From assembly GCA_024195585.1 (NCBI GenBank), contig SWBL01000197.1, positions 29,503 to 93,502 of the forward strand: a DNA stretch of 64,000 nt. The letters are read 5' to 3'. This document shows, one piece after another, positions 1 through 10,281 of the stretch. Within the stretch, counting starts at the first letter, position 1. Each line of letters starts with the position of its first letter. This stretch comes from Aureobasidium sp. EXF-3400. Lineage: Eukaryota; Ascomycota; Dothideomycetes; Dothideales; Saccotheciaceae. The notes under the pieces were generated by a model that saw only the letters and a list, made by a program, of their open reading frames with translations, was not told the DNA's origin and did no database searches. The translations under genes and the position numbers were made by a program.

Positions 1-79
1 CTCGCTCGCTTTACCTAAGATTCCTAACCACATTCTCTCAAGGATCGGGAGGTCGTAGGTTCGAATCCTACCCATGGTG
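1..79 (+). tRNA. 3' part of an intron-containing tRNA, 5' end outside the window
   Basis: A complete T arm is visible: stem 55-59/67-71 around the loop TTCGAAT. It is preceded by a 5-nt variable loop (50-54) and the 3' strand of an anticodon stem (45-49, TCGGG). It is followed by a 7-nt acceptor strand (72-78, CCATGGT) and a discriminator G79. A T-run terminator follows at 90-96. The matching 5' acceptor (ACCATGG) is not in the window, so the 5' exon lies upstream and bases 1 to about 43 would be intron. The anticodon cannot be read. The stem and A44 would suit a tRNA-Trp split at the usual 37/38 site, but that is a guess. Confidence 0.55.
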
Positions 80-89
80 TCTATTGTTC

Positions 90-96
90 TTTTTTT
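90..96 (+). terminator. Pol III T-run terminator of the first tRNA
   Basis: Seven consecutive T residues lie 11 nt after the discriminator base of the partial tRNA. This is the standard RNA polymerase III termination signal. Confidence 0.5.
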
Positions 97-329
97 GCTT
101 CTCTTGTCCGTTGTTGACTTAGTATCGCATAGGTTTGTTCTGTTTTGTCGCATACTTGTTTGAAAATATCTAAGCTCTCTATCTAAAACTTCCGTTCTAG
201 AAACGTTCATCGTAACCCTGACAGAGAACATAAACTCACAAAACAAATCATTCTCATCACGGAACCCTCAAGACCCTTGTTTGGGTGGCCTATATATTCG
301 ACCAAGTTTTGTCTCAGAGTCATCTTCTA

Positions 330-473
330 GCCCCTTTAGTGCAGTGGTTTAGCACGTTCACACAAACAATGTCTTGCAAACACAAGCAGAGTATGGCAAG
401 GAACTCGTCCCACAAGGTGATGGTTACTTTCGTCTGAAGTGGAAAGACGTGAGTTCGATTCTCACAGGGGGTA
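330..473 (+). tRNA. Intron-containing tRNA, best read as tRNA-Gln(CUG) with an unusual intron position
   Basis: All four stems pair. Acceptor 330-336/466-472 has two G-U wobbles; D stem is 339-342/352-355; anticodon stem is 357-361/439-443; T stem is 449-453/461-465. The variable loop is 5 nt (444-448) and the discriminator is A473. A-box and B-box (GTTCGATTC, 453-461) promoters are present, with a T11 terminator downstream. About 70 nt separate the two anticodon-stem strands. A conventional 37/38 intron would give C33 and anticodon AAA, which is not a workable tRNA. The 3' side reads U433-CUG(434-436)-A437-A438, the normal U33/anticodon/A37/A38 pattern of tRNA-Gln(CUG). That would place the intron at about 363-432, between positions 32 and 33 (or 31/32). 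Intron bases CAGA 387-390 can pair with TCTG 433-436. A disrupted pseudogene is the alternative. Confidence 0.6.
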
Positions 474-485
474 TTGAGTCTACTC

Positions 486-496
486 TTTTTTTTTTT
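486..496 (+). terminator. Pol III T-run terminator of the second tRNA
   Basis: Eleven consecutive T residues lie 13 nt downstream of the tRNA discriminator base, which supports transcription of this locus by RNA polymerase III. Confidence 0.6.
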
Positions 497-1009
497 GGCT
501 GTGTAAGAGGAGTGTCTTTTGATTTTTTGATTTGATGGCGTTGATTCCGCTATAGCAGATCTAGGTACAGAGACAAAATACCAAGAGTCGTCTTAGAGAA
601 TGGTTTGATGCGCAGTAGGCAAAAGAGGTCTTACAAGATATAAGAGTCAGAGTTGATGCAATGTTGCTCAATTTTTGGTTGACAATCTTTTGATTTTTGA
701 CTGTAGAAAACACGAATATTCTTTTGGCCGAGCAAGGTATGTACTGAAAGGGGGAGGAAACAGCAGTAAATGCGCCCTTATTTAAAGCGGCTCGTGCCGT
801 GTTGTATTGAAAGAGGAAGGATCCACCAGCGCCACGCTATACCGTGCAGAAAAGCAAAAGCGAAAGCAAAGGGACGAAGAAAGCAAAGAAGGCTTGATTA
901 GTAAAAGCATAGAGGGGGAGGATTGAACAGCGACCATTTTGACCGAGAAGACAAGTGAGAAAAGAAAGAAGGGCGGAAACGAGACCACGATGATGGCCGA
1001 AGCACAAGA
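497..1009. other. Intergenic, no gene seen
   Basis: This is the stretch between the tRNA terminator and the stop codon of the zinc-finger factor. It probably holds that gene's 3' UTR. The short open frame at 782-988 has no protein-like composition. Confidence 0.5.
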
Positions 1010-3349
1010 TCAAGCACTCTGTGGAAGCAGTAAGGGGGCAATGTACCTCAGGTCCCAGCTTCTGGGATCGGGTCCGAGTTCAGACAGAGGACGGTCCTTG
1101 GCCCTGAGCAAATCATAGGCAGAGACATTGGTACGCTCGATCCAAGCTGCTGCCAACTGCAATTGCGACTCGGCTGCAGGACCTTGAGTTTCGGAACTGT
1201 AAGCTTTGTTGTGTGTGCTCGGGATGACAACTAGGCTGCCGGTGTGGCGGACCAAGGTGGCGGGAGGGAGACCGCGCATGCGAAGGAGTAGATGGACGAG
1301 GTTGCTGAAGGAGTCGCCTTGGGGCCAGTAGTGGTTGGGTGCTTCTTCCAAGAGCCAGTCTACGGGACGGTCTGAGAGCTCACCTGGGGAGGCGACTGGC
1401 TGTTGCGAGGTTTCCTCGTTGTTGTCATTGGCTGTAGTGAGCTGGGTATGGATATCGTCGTTCGAAGAAGCTCCAGCGGGGTCGAATGACCTGTATAGGC
1501 CTGTCATGCGCTCGACACAGTTGAGTAAAATCACGGCGGCAAGGAAGGTGAGGAACGAGGAAGACTGCTGACGTTGCAGAAGACGACGTTCGAGCTCATT
1601 CATGACGAACTTGGCTTGTTTCTGGCAGTACCTCTCGGCAGCATGCTGCAACTGTGCGTAGATGACCATGTAGTCGGTAGTATCCGGTAGGAAAGCCTTG
1701 CGATCTGAGTGATCCTTATCTTGGGAAGCGGATGCACCTTCCTCGGTATGCTCGCCGTGCACAGCTTCCATGACTGGAGGATGGTTGGGTTCGTAGAAGA
1801 TGGACCAGATGGGCTCATTCGAGATTAGAATGTTTGTAGCAGCCCAGAGATTGATAAGCTTTCCTAGGAGAACATCATTGTGATCAACACTGAGCTCAGT
1901 AGCAACCTCAAGGGTGGAGCGCATGAAGGTTGAGGGCTCGCGTGAGATACATTGCATGATGACCATGTGCAGGTAGCGCTCCAAGGTAGCGGCTAGCGTG
2001 TCTGGATCGCGCCTGTAGTTGAGCATAAAGACGAGCGAGGGAGCTGTAGGAGGCGTCATGAGAGCAGGGAAGGTGGCGTAGATGTTTGTGTCGGGGAACA
2101 GAGTAACCTCGATTCTTCCAGGCAGTTGCATGGGTTCGACGCGCTGCAGCGCGGTAAGGACAGTGTGGTGGTCCTTGGCATGGAACAGCGAAGACGAGTA
2201 GAGTGTGAACTCTTCAGCGATGCGAGAGCGGATGCATGCGTTCTTCCAGAGTCTTGCGCTCTCAATGTTCTGGCAGGTGCCGCAGGGAGTTCCTTCCGAG
2301 CAGGGCTTCTTCAGCATGCGGCAGCGGAGGCACGCACCCTTCTTACGCACAGTCTGGACCTCCTTACGTCTTTCCTCAGTGAATCTGCCACGCACTTTGT
2401 TCTTGTTGGCGCGTTGTAGCAGACCGAAGCCGCCATGGTTGACGGTGAATGCTGGCGGCTCGGCATTGGCTGAAGGAACGTCATCTTGTTCACGTTGAGG
2501 GGGTGTCTGAGATGATTGTTGCGAGACGTGTGGGTCCTCGTCGGGATGGTGTGCTGGCAGTTGCGTCTGCTGCTGGCCTATGTAATGTGCTGATTGTTGG
2601 ACAGATTGCTGTGAGGGTTGGTGTGCGTGCTGGTGCTGCTGTGGCTGTTGCGACTGCTGACGCTGCTGAGGTTGTTGGGATTGCTGGGACTGAGGCTGAG
2701 GTGACTGGTGAGCAGAAGTGTCGTCGAGAGAGTGGTTGACGAAGGATGAGTAGTCGTCGTGTTGCTGGAGTTGCGGATCAACTGGCGGGTGTGGGGCTTG
2801 ACGCTGCTGAAGAGTCAAGTCTGATTCGGCTCTGCGCTTTCTCGACTTGTTGGGAATGTGATGAGCCATGTCAGTGGCTACACTGGCGGTGTGCATCAGG
2901 GGGCCGTTGTCCTTGTTCTCTTGATCCATGTGCTGTCGCAGCTGGGCTACCAGAGCCTCTTCATGCTGTCCATTGGCTTGCAGTTGGCGAGAGACTTCGG
3001 CGAGGGCGTCCAGACCCGAGGGTTCGCGGCGTGGCATCAGGGGAACGTGTGCATCGGACTGGGGAGTCGAGTTATTGGAGGCCATGTAGTTGTCGGCTGG
3101 CTGCCACAAGGCGCGTGAGCGGTCCTCGTCGGTGATGTTGGGGCATTTTTCGAACAAGTGGCGTGTCAGACTGTCCGGTCTACCTTTGGGAAACTGCTTT
3201 GATCAGTAAGAATACATGATACAGAACAGAAGCTCACTCACGACCTGGCCGCACCTCTTGCAGCTGTGTTCGTATCTGTTGCTCTGATCGGCCAATTTGG
3301 CGCCTCTCTCGAAGAACTCGAGGATCAACGCGTTTGGCTTGCGTCCCAT
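1010..3349 (-). CDS. C2H2-like plus Zn2Cys6 dual zinc-finger transcription regulator
   Basis: Two exons, 3349-3242 and 3193-1010, join across a 48-nt GTGAGT...CAG intron to give 763 residues. The start ATG at 3349 opens a conserved MGRKPNALI segment. A single CCHC finger (C30, C33, H48, C53) spans the splice junction. A Gln/Pro/Ser-rich linker covers roughly residues 168-268. A Zn2Cys6 binuclear cluster follows with C324, C327, C334, C340, C343 and C356, flanked by basic residues. The rest is an alpha-helical region of unknown function without the usual fungal_trans signature. By family knowledge it is a nuclear DNA-binding regulator; its targets cannot be inferred. Without the first exon the N-terminal finger would be missed. 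It is transcribed in the same direction as the hydrolase gene upstream of it. Confidence 0.85.
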
Positions 3350-3743
3350 ACTTGCGACTGGGAGCGGCACTCCACCAGGGAGAATACAGTCCGTCCTTTG
3401 GAAATTGTTGTCGACACGATCTCGAGATGACGCGCTAGACCGGGCGGTGAGCTGGGCGGTGAGTCTACCCTGTGCCAGCTATGCGGGTGGCTGATGGCAA
3501 CGAGAATGCTTGTTATGATTGCGAGGGTAACACCGGCGACAGCCAGGACTTCGTCGAAGGCAACACTCATGCACGGTCCACTCGCACTCGGCATCTCTTC
3601 GGCTGAACTCCTGTTCTGTGCCTTCCTCTTCTGGCAACTCCTTGATCTGTCGCATCTGGCCCTCTATTACCGCACCCATATATCTTGACTGCAAAGGTGT
3701 AGACACTGGCATGTGGAGAATTGTATCCGGTCATATGAACTGC
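3350..3743. other. Promoter and 3' UTR space between two minus-strand genes
   Basis: It holds the upstream region of the zinc-finger gene and the 3' end of the hydrolase gene. Short open frames here overlap on both strands and look random. No distinct motif is recognised. Confidence 0.4.
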
Positions 3744-5187
3744 CTATAGTTTCGACTTTGCTGGACCTGATTGAGGCTGGCTGAGAGCCTGCACGAACCC
3801 ATCAGACATCTGATCTCTCTTCTCGCGTGGAGTCGCTGCCCGGAGACCCTCAATCTGTATGTACTCATCTTTCCATCGCTTCAATTCCTGCAAGAGCCAT
3901 CCGCTGCATTGAGCCGCTGTCTCCTCCACTCGCTCCATAGGCATCAGATGCGATCCTCCTTGCATCGTAAACTCCTTGACTCTATCCTTGGCCACGCCTC
4001 CACTGCCGCCCACGCCAACTCCTGTAAACCCCAGCTTGTCTGCTATGTACTCAGGTGTCGACAGGTCAGATCCTGTGCCGAAAATGTACAAGACTGAAGG
4101 CCGTAAGTACGGCAGGAGCTTGAAGATATGAAAACTCTCGGCTCGGTAGAAGGGTGTAACAGGCGGCAGTACAGTATCGACATCCGGATGTGTCAATGGA
4201 TTGGGCGCTGTGCCCGGAGCAGGATTCAGCGGTGTCACGAAGTTGCCTCGCATGAATGTCATGACCTCTTGATGTTTTGTGGTCTTCAGTGTGACCGGTA
4301 CCTCAGTCTTGCTGTCGGGTGAGATTGTGCTACCAGATACGTCTGCACCTATCGCCGGCGGTGTCGTTGATACTGCGACTTCTGGGTACAATTTGGTCGG
4401 TAGGTCGCGTAGAGCATGGTCCATCCAGCGGTCTAGCACACGTTTATCCCAGGACTTGAACATCGGTGACTTGTCGAATGCTTTTCGTGCTGCTGCACGG
4501 CTTGGCCACTTGTCTCTTCTCTTTGCAGACATTCGGCCTAGGTTGTAAGCTCCCAGATGAGTCTTGCGAATGACCACAGGATCAATCAGTACCAATGTGC
4601 TCAGCAGACGAGGGTGCATCAAGGATAGAGAGATCAGATGTGCTCCTCCCATGCTATGTCCCACGCCAACTAATGGCTGTGGCATCTGGTCACGGAAGTG
4701 ATTGATCATCAAGAACAGGTCTCGAGGATGGTCGAACCATGATGCTAAAGGAATCCAGGGGTTAGCCTCAACTTCTTATGAGAGTTGCATCAAACTCACG
4801 ATCGTTTCCCAATTTGTTCTCATTGAGCACGCTCGATTGTCCTTGATGTGCTACATCTGCAATCCAGATGCTACGGATCTTGATACCACTGGCTTTCAGC
4901 TTCGCATACATCTCGTCCCACATGGGTTCGTACAGCTCCTGTAGTGAAGGGTCAATAACCTCTCTACATCTCTACAAAGATGACTCAATTACCTTTGGAA
5001 ATCCATTAGCATGTGCTCCGATGATGGTAACATCTCCTTTTTGCGGTGACAAGTTGTCCAGCGGGGTGTATTGCTTGATAGCAAGGTGAAGCGTGTCTTC
5101 CTGACCATCTGCGGTTGCCAGCGGATACTCTCTGATGTACGAGCATGGAAGCGTGTGCTCGTTCACTCTGAATACTGAGACCGACAT
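3744..5187 (-). CDS. Peroxisomal alpha/beta-hydrolase (MpaH/AKT2-like family)
   Basis: Three exons, 5187-4993, 4938-4800 and 4744-3744, encode 444 residues; the introns are 54 and 55 nt. The nucleophile elbow GVGHSMGG puts the catalytic Ser at about residue 142. An early oxyanion-type GAHANGFPK segment sits at the end of exon 1. The protein ends in Ser-Lys-Leu, a canonical type 1 peroxisomal targeting signal. By family knowledge, fungal homologues include the acyl-CoA hydrolase MpaH and the AKT2-type esterase/lipases that act in peroxisomes beside specialised metabolism. Here no polyketide or peptide synthase lies nearby, so a general role as a peroxisomal acyl-CoA or lipid hydrolase (compare yeast Lpx1) is more likely. 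The upstream in-frame GTG at 5211 is not used as the start because ATG 5187 is available. It shares a divergent upstream region with gene A. Confidence 0.85.
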
Positions 5188-5603
5188 GTTTGGACGATCT
5201 TGATTGTACACACACAGGAAAGAGGTTCGACTTAATGATCGAGTCGTCGAAGGCTTGACCGAGGTACCCCAGGTTTACCGAGGCGTCGGTTGAGGCTCCT
5301 TCTCAATGTCACCCTGGCCTGAACGGGCACACATATTTCCAAAACATTTAACTTGTCGGATCATACAGATCGGTGCGATCTCGGTGATGTCTGGTAGCAG
5401 CTAACGAACACACGATTCTGAACACTGTCAAACAGGATGTAGCTATCAGATACTCGTTGTTCCTCAGGTAGGTACGCTTTGACTTTTTGCGAGACGCGTC
5501 GATGGAACACGTCTTTTCGATCGCGTTCTTGAATATATCTAGTGTTTTCTGAATCTCCTCATCCGATTGTCCAGACGTCAACTGGTGAGATAGAGAGATA
5601 GAT
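5188..5603. promoter_or_regulatory. Divergent upstream region of the hydrolase gene and gene A
   Basis: These 416 bp separate two head-to-head genes and must contain both promoters. No clear TATA box or repeated site was recognised. Confidence 0.4.
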
Positions 5604-6875
5604 ATGCAGTATCCTGGTCCACGCATGGAGGCGAATAATGCTTCAACCCAAGGGGTCAAACGCGGTCATACGGACAAGCATCCCCAAGTCCCAAACAAGA
5701 CCGCGCGAATGTCGACAACCACCAATGGAAACAGCATAAGACCGGACAATCAGGCCAATGAAAATGTTCAGCCAGAGAGGGATAACCTAGGACGACGTCT
5801 TCCACCGTCTCAGGCTCTTCCACCAGGGGTACCAACAATCCACGGTCCAGATTATGGCAGAACACAAACCAATAGACAATCTCTGGTACCTCCTCCTAAC
5901 AGCAACAGCTCGGGACAGCCTCCTCTCAACAATACTTCGGGGCAGTTTGCTGCCCAAGCGGGACCTCCATCCCCACAGCCTGCCCCTTTGCCTCCGGGGA
6001 TGCATGATGTTCGCCGGATCACATACGTTTCCCAGAGTATAGCGAGGTTGGACAACACAAAGGCGCTCGAGATTCTTGCAACTGCCGCAATGTATCATTC
6101 CGATGTCCTTGCACGTATTGAGCATGCATTATCTGAACAGAAGGTAATCGAGCTTCAGAAAGGACTTGTGCTGTTTGGGCACATGACAACTGTAAGCAGC
6201 GATGATGCGACGAGGATGGCTTCACCAGCCCGTGTCAACCAGTATCCGCAGCCATAGTTTTCTCAAGCGCAACAGCCTCCACTGCAAGAATGCCCACCGC
6301 AACATATTCCACCGTATGGCCGCCAGCCCGGATCTGATACACGTCCATACAAGAGGAACGGGGATAGCGGGAGCGAAGAGAGTAACGAGGATGAAGAGAG
6401 CGATGATGAGTTGGAGACAGAAGCCTTGAGCTTCGAAGCCAGAACGCGTCGTGTGGATCACATCCTCCATACCAAATACGCGCATCTTCGGGACTCACAG
6501 CAAGCACACATCACCTGGAATGCCGCATACAGCATCACTCGACAAATTCAGAAGATCGCCGAAACAGTTCGACCCAATAGCCCATACATGACGAAAGACC
6601 GGGCCATGTACGCATTTTACGACATTGGTATGCTAGTTATTGAGGCAGATGGCTATCTGGGAAGCAAAGTGAAGGATCACTTTGGATTTGATCCCGTGCT
6701 CGCTGAGGCCTTACAATCACTGTACGACGGCATGACCGAGATAGACAGAGAACGTATCAGCCATGGTCATTTGGATAATCTTGAGCGACTAGACAAGCGC
6801 CGCGATATTTGCTTTGAAGGATTTGACGAAATCGTAAAGCAATTCAGAGAAGCCTGTCCTCCAAGGCAAGGCTAG
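5604..6875 (+). CDS. Uncharacterised protein, gene A (paralogue of the gene at 57348)
   Basis: Exons 5604-6191 and 6258-6875 give 401 residues. The frame meets TAG at 6255-6257, but that triplet is the acceptor of a 66-nt intron. Its donor is GTAAGC at 6192, it has a TCAAC branch-like site, and its length is a multiple of three, so the stop is removed by splicing. The N-terminal 125 residues are Pro/Gln/Ser-rich and probably disordered. Two helical blocks follow: one around residues 140-175 (LDNTKALEILATAAMYHSD) and one from about 235 to 390 (VDHILHTKYAHL... through a GMLV segment), separated by an acidic, Gln/Pro-rich linker. Both blocks match gene B at 57348-58244 in order and spacing. The pattern vaguely recalls nuclear proteasome tethering factors (Cut8/Sts1), but I cannot support that. 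No function is assigned. Confidence 0.75.
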
Positions 6876-9116
6876 GGAAGCACGAGAAGAAGTGAGATCG
6901 CCAGTAATGACCTGACTAGCTGATATCGGACTGAGGTGTATTGACAACCGATGCATACTCTTTGTGCAAAGGCCCATCTCACATGCGACTACCGAGATAC
7001 ATGTCTGGTTGGACGACAGAGCTATCTTCGCCAAAGGCTGCTATGTCGACTCTATCTTGACCCAGCTCTACCTCTGCACATCGCGTTTGGCGCCCTACCG
7101 TATCACGGAGGAAGACATAGAGATCATAGCGAACGACACATGAGTGCTCTACCAATCCTGAATGACTTCAGCCATCTTTGGAGCGCCCTCTACAGCGTCG
7201 TCACCAATGGTCCCTAGTGACCCTGGACTTCGTTCTTGTGATTCGTCGACTTGTCGTATGCACGTTGTCTTCAACCCCTGATAGTAGAAGGACCAGACTC
7301 ATCGGCCCCAGCATCATCCGAGTGTGACTTCCCAATTTGAAACCGAAGGCATCCATGTCGCTCATCACCATGTCTCAACGTTCCTTCCAAGATTCGCATA
7401 CCGCCCTTGACAGTATCACTTCCTTCTTCCGACGATCCCTGTTCCTGGTCATCCATCCGACCACGCACGTCATACCAACGTAGGTGTTCCCGAATTCAAC
7501 TCCCGCGTAATGAGCCCAAGAACGACTCCAAGATATGAGTGACATTTGGCACACATGTCATCGGTGGAGAAAGGATGTTGTCGACGTTCAAGAAAACTGA
7601 CCCGTACTGGACCGATGGCTGGGGAAAAAAGGGCATGCTCGATGCAGCACGGTATCAACTCACAGACAGCCGTGCCCACCACTAAACTACACCGTCAGAA
7701 CAGCTCTGACTCCCGTGTGTGTGGAAAATCTAGATCGTTCTGCTCATGTGCTGTCTCCAATTTGTTTTGGGCGATTATTGTTTCGAACCTTCGTGAGTCA
7801 AGGATATGGTTTGCTCTAGCACGCGGCATCAGCCCGCTGTCACGGATGTCAGAGCAGTGCATGCGAGAAGCCGACTACTGTTTGACTGAAATGTGGATGA
7901 AGCGTTCTAGGCCAATAAAAAGTTTGGAAGTGGTTGCAAAAGAGTTTGACCTGTGGACAGCAGATGAGAACGTTGGTGCCGCTGTCAATGCCACGAGGTT
8001 GAGAAACCAGCGTGTCAGTGTCTATAGAGGTACGCTTGTTGAGTCAACTCGACGCGGGAATTCTTTGGGCTTATTACCCGTTATCATAATAGGAAGATGG
8101 CGGTATATCAGGAAGATGTTTGGCTCTGTTGGCATTCAACAATGGATCGTGCAGAGTCAGGTAAGCAGGTTCATTGCACGACAATCTTGAAATGACCATC
8201 GACACAACTCCTCGGCAGTCACACCCTTCGAGGGATGCATGCGCTGTGTGCTTTTCGTGCTTCACAGGAGACTTGAGCTTCGGAAGTCGTCCGAGTAGTG
8301 TAGCATCCTAATCAGCGATTCAGCCTCTCCTTCTCCTTCTCCACCAACGCCTTGTCTGGTAGTGGAGCTTTCGCGTCACACACCCAAAGAAGGGTAGTGC
8401 GCAGTCGCTGTTCCATGGCCGTGGAGAGAAGACCGCAATGACGAGGTTTGCTTGCACAATATAACCATCTCTCTACATGCGACACCATTCGCGAGCGCAA
8501 TCCTTTGTGCAGCTGTCATATGCATATAAAAAAGTAGGCAACTTATTTAGCGAGTGCGAGATGCAGGAGAGACCTATTAGCTAAACGTCCACGGAAGATT
8601 TCCATTCCGGTGGGAATTGACCAAATCTGAACGGACGCAGATAGTTACCTGTCCATCGGGTTGTGAGCTTACCAATCGTCTTTCCTGTTGAGAAAAGGAC
8701 GAGCACGCCGGTGAGGTAGATGTACTTAGTGTGCAGGCATAAAGAGCCGCCGGGGAATTTTTCCCAAGGCTACTGCAGGGACTTCCATTTGACAGGTCTC
8801 AGCGAGCTCCAATCGAAAAGCAACAAGTTTATTGCTGCACGCAAGGTGGCCGTTTTTCGCTACTTTATTGAAGCTTGCAGCAGCTCGTGGCTGCCCAGGC
8901 TGTCCTTTTGCTGGGCTTTGAATTCGGGGATGATGAGCCGGCGCTAGTCGTTAGCGCCAGAGAAGCTCAACTCACTTCATGCTGCAAACAATAACATCTC
9001 GCATCGGAAACGCTGATCAAGGATTCTGGTCGACGACGCGTGGAAGGAAAAGAATTGACATGTAGCGCATGAGATACGCAAGCTGCGACGAAAAGCAGTA
9101 GTGACAAGCAATAATC
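6876..9116. other. 2.2 kb without a confident gene; possible decayed coding remnant at about 6930-7140
   Basis: One frame reads from about 6930 to a TGA at 7140. It has protein-like composition (segments such as VWLDDRAIFAKGCYVDS and TEEDIEII) but no start, no splice context and no continuation, so it looks like a gene fragment. Longer open frames, such as 7546-8190 on the plus strand, have a composition that does not resemble real protein. The last few hundred bases are the upstream region of the dynactin gene. Confidence 0.35.
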
Positions 9117-9976
9117 ATGTCGACCAGACCGGCGCCAGTGGCGCGCAAGTCGAACAAGTCGGAATACATTGAGACGGTAAGTGCGAGCCGCATCTTTCCC
9201 ATCGAGAACACGTAGTATGGATGGGAATGTTCTCCCTCTGAAAGTGTTGATGGCATTCATTACTGGACAAGTTGCTTTTTTCGTGACAGTGGACTAAGTA
9301 TGGCATTCAGGATACTGGAAACAAAATCTCTCGCAAGGCCAAAATCGAAGGCAAACCAAACATCATGCTGGGCGGCAGGACCGTAATCATGGCAGATGTT
9401 TACATGCGAGGCGACCTGCATCGTTTCTCGAGCTCTGGCGACGGTGGAGCAGCCCAGCCTACCACAGCCATCAGCATTGGACGGTGGGCCTCTCCATTCC
9501 AATCGCTCAGATTGACCCAGCTGACAGCGAGACAAGATACACAGTAGTTGCTACTGGCTGTACATTGAAGCCACCGTCAAGGATCAGCCGCGGCCAAATG
9601 GCCTACTATCCCATGCGCATCGGCGACAATGTCTTCATTGGTAAGAGAGCGCCTTCTCGTTATGGCAAGAGCACACATCAGCTAATCAATGCAAGGCCCC
9701 AACTGCCACATCTCGGCCATCGCGATCAGTTCACATGTTTATATTGGCGCCAATGCAGTACTCGGCCCCTTTTGCATTATCAAAGACAACTGCAAGATCC
9801 TTCCCAACACGGTGGTGCCTCCCAACATGGTGGTCCCGGTGGGCAGCATCGTCGGCGGTAAGCCCGGCAGGATTATCGGAGAGGTCGGTGAGGGATGGGG
9901 TGTGGGAGGTGGAGCTTCCGGCGAGAGTTGGGTCGAGGGAGGTGAACTACGAGATCTGGTCAGAAGCATCAGGTGA
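9117..9976 (+). CDS. ro-12: Dynactin subunit p25 (DCTN5)
   Basis: Four exons, 9117-9176, 9311-9483, 9528-9640 and 9696-9976, encode 208 residues; the introns are 134, 44 and 55 nt. The sequence shows the isoleucine/valine hexapeptide periodicity of a left-handed beta-helix (segments NIMLGGRTVIM, IGDNVFIGPNCHI, SHVYIGANAVLGPF, PVGSIVGGKPGRI). The order and the short N-terminal leader match fungal p25. By family knowledge, p25 sits at the pointed end of the dynactin Arp1 filament with p27, p62 and Arp11, and helps dynein bind early endosomes. Neurospora ro-12 encodes this subunit. It converges with the SET-domain gene: 305 bp (9977-10281) separate the two stop codons and contain nothing recognisable beyond 3' UTR space. 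The final exon extends some 35 residues past the helix with a Gly-rich tail. Confidence 0.9.
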
Positions 9977-10281
9977 GAAAACTTGATAAATTCCATTTCG
10001 GCATTCCGAATGAGATCGACCTGATATGTCGAAAATCAAAATAACAAGCATATGACTAGTAAGATGTTTCCGAGATATCCTGAAATGCTCCCAGATGAAA
10101 ACCAAAGTTCCGGTACCCTCGGTGCAATGCCTTGATTTGTGCCCGAAATCATGCCTCCAGCACTTTACCAATCTGTCCTCCAAGATCATGCAATTCGTGT
10201 TCCCAATGATCGCTGCTCGTAATTCATCAAGTCATGCCTGACGGTTTTTTAATGTCAAGGCTTCTCCAAAGCGCCCCACTC

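Noticed and set aside
3744..5187. Specialised-metabolite gene cluster around the AKT2-like hydrolase
   Set aside because: No polyketide synthase, NRPS, terpene cyclase or P450 gene is present in the surrounding sequence.
6255..6257. Gene A as a pseudogene with a nonsense codon
   Set aside because: The TAG is the acceptor of a well-formed 66-nt intron, and both flanks are conserved with gene B.
7546..8190. 214-codon open frame on the plus strand
   Set aside because: Composition is rich in Cys, Arg and Ser without domain-like segments, there is no homologous pattern and no splice support; it looks like a chance frame in a gene-free stretch.
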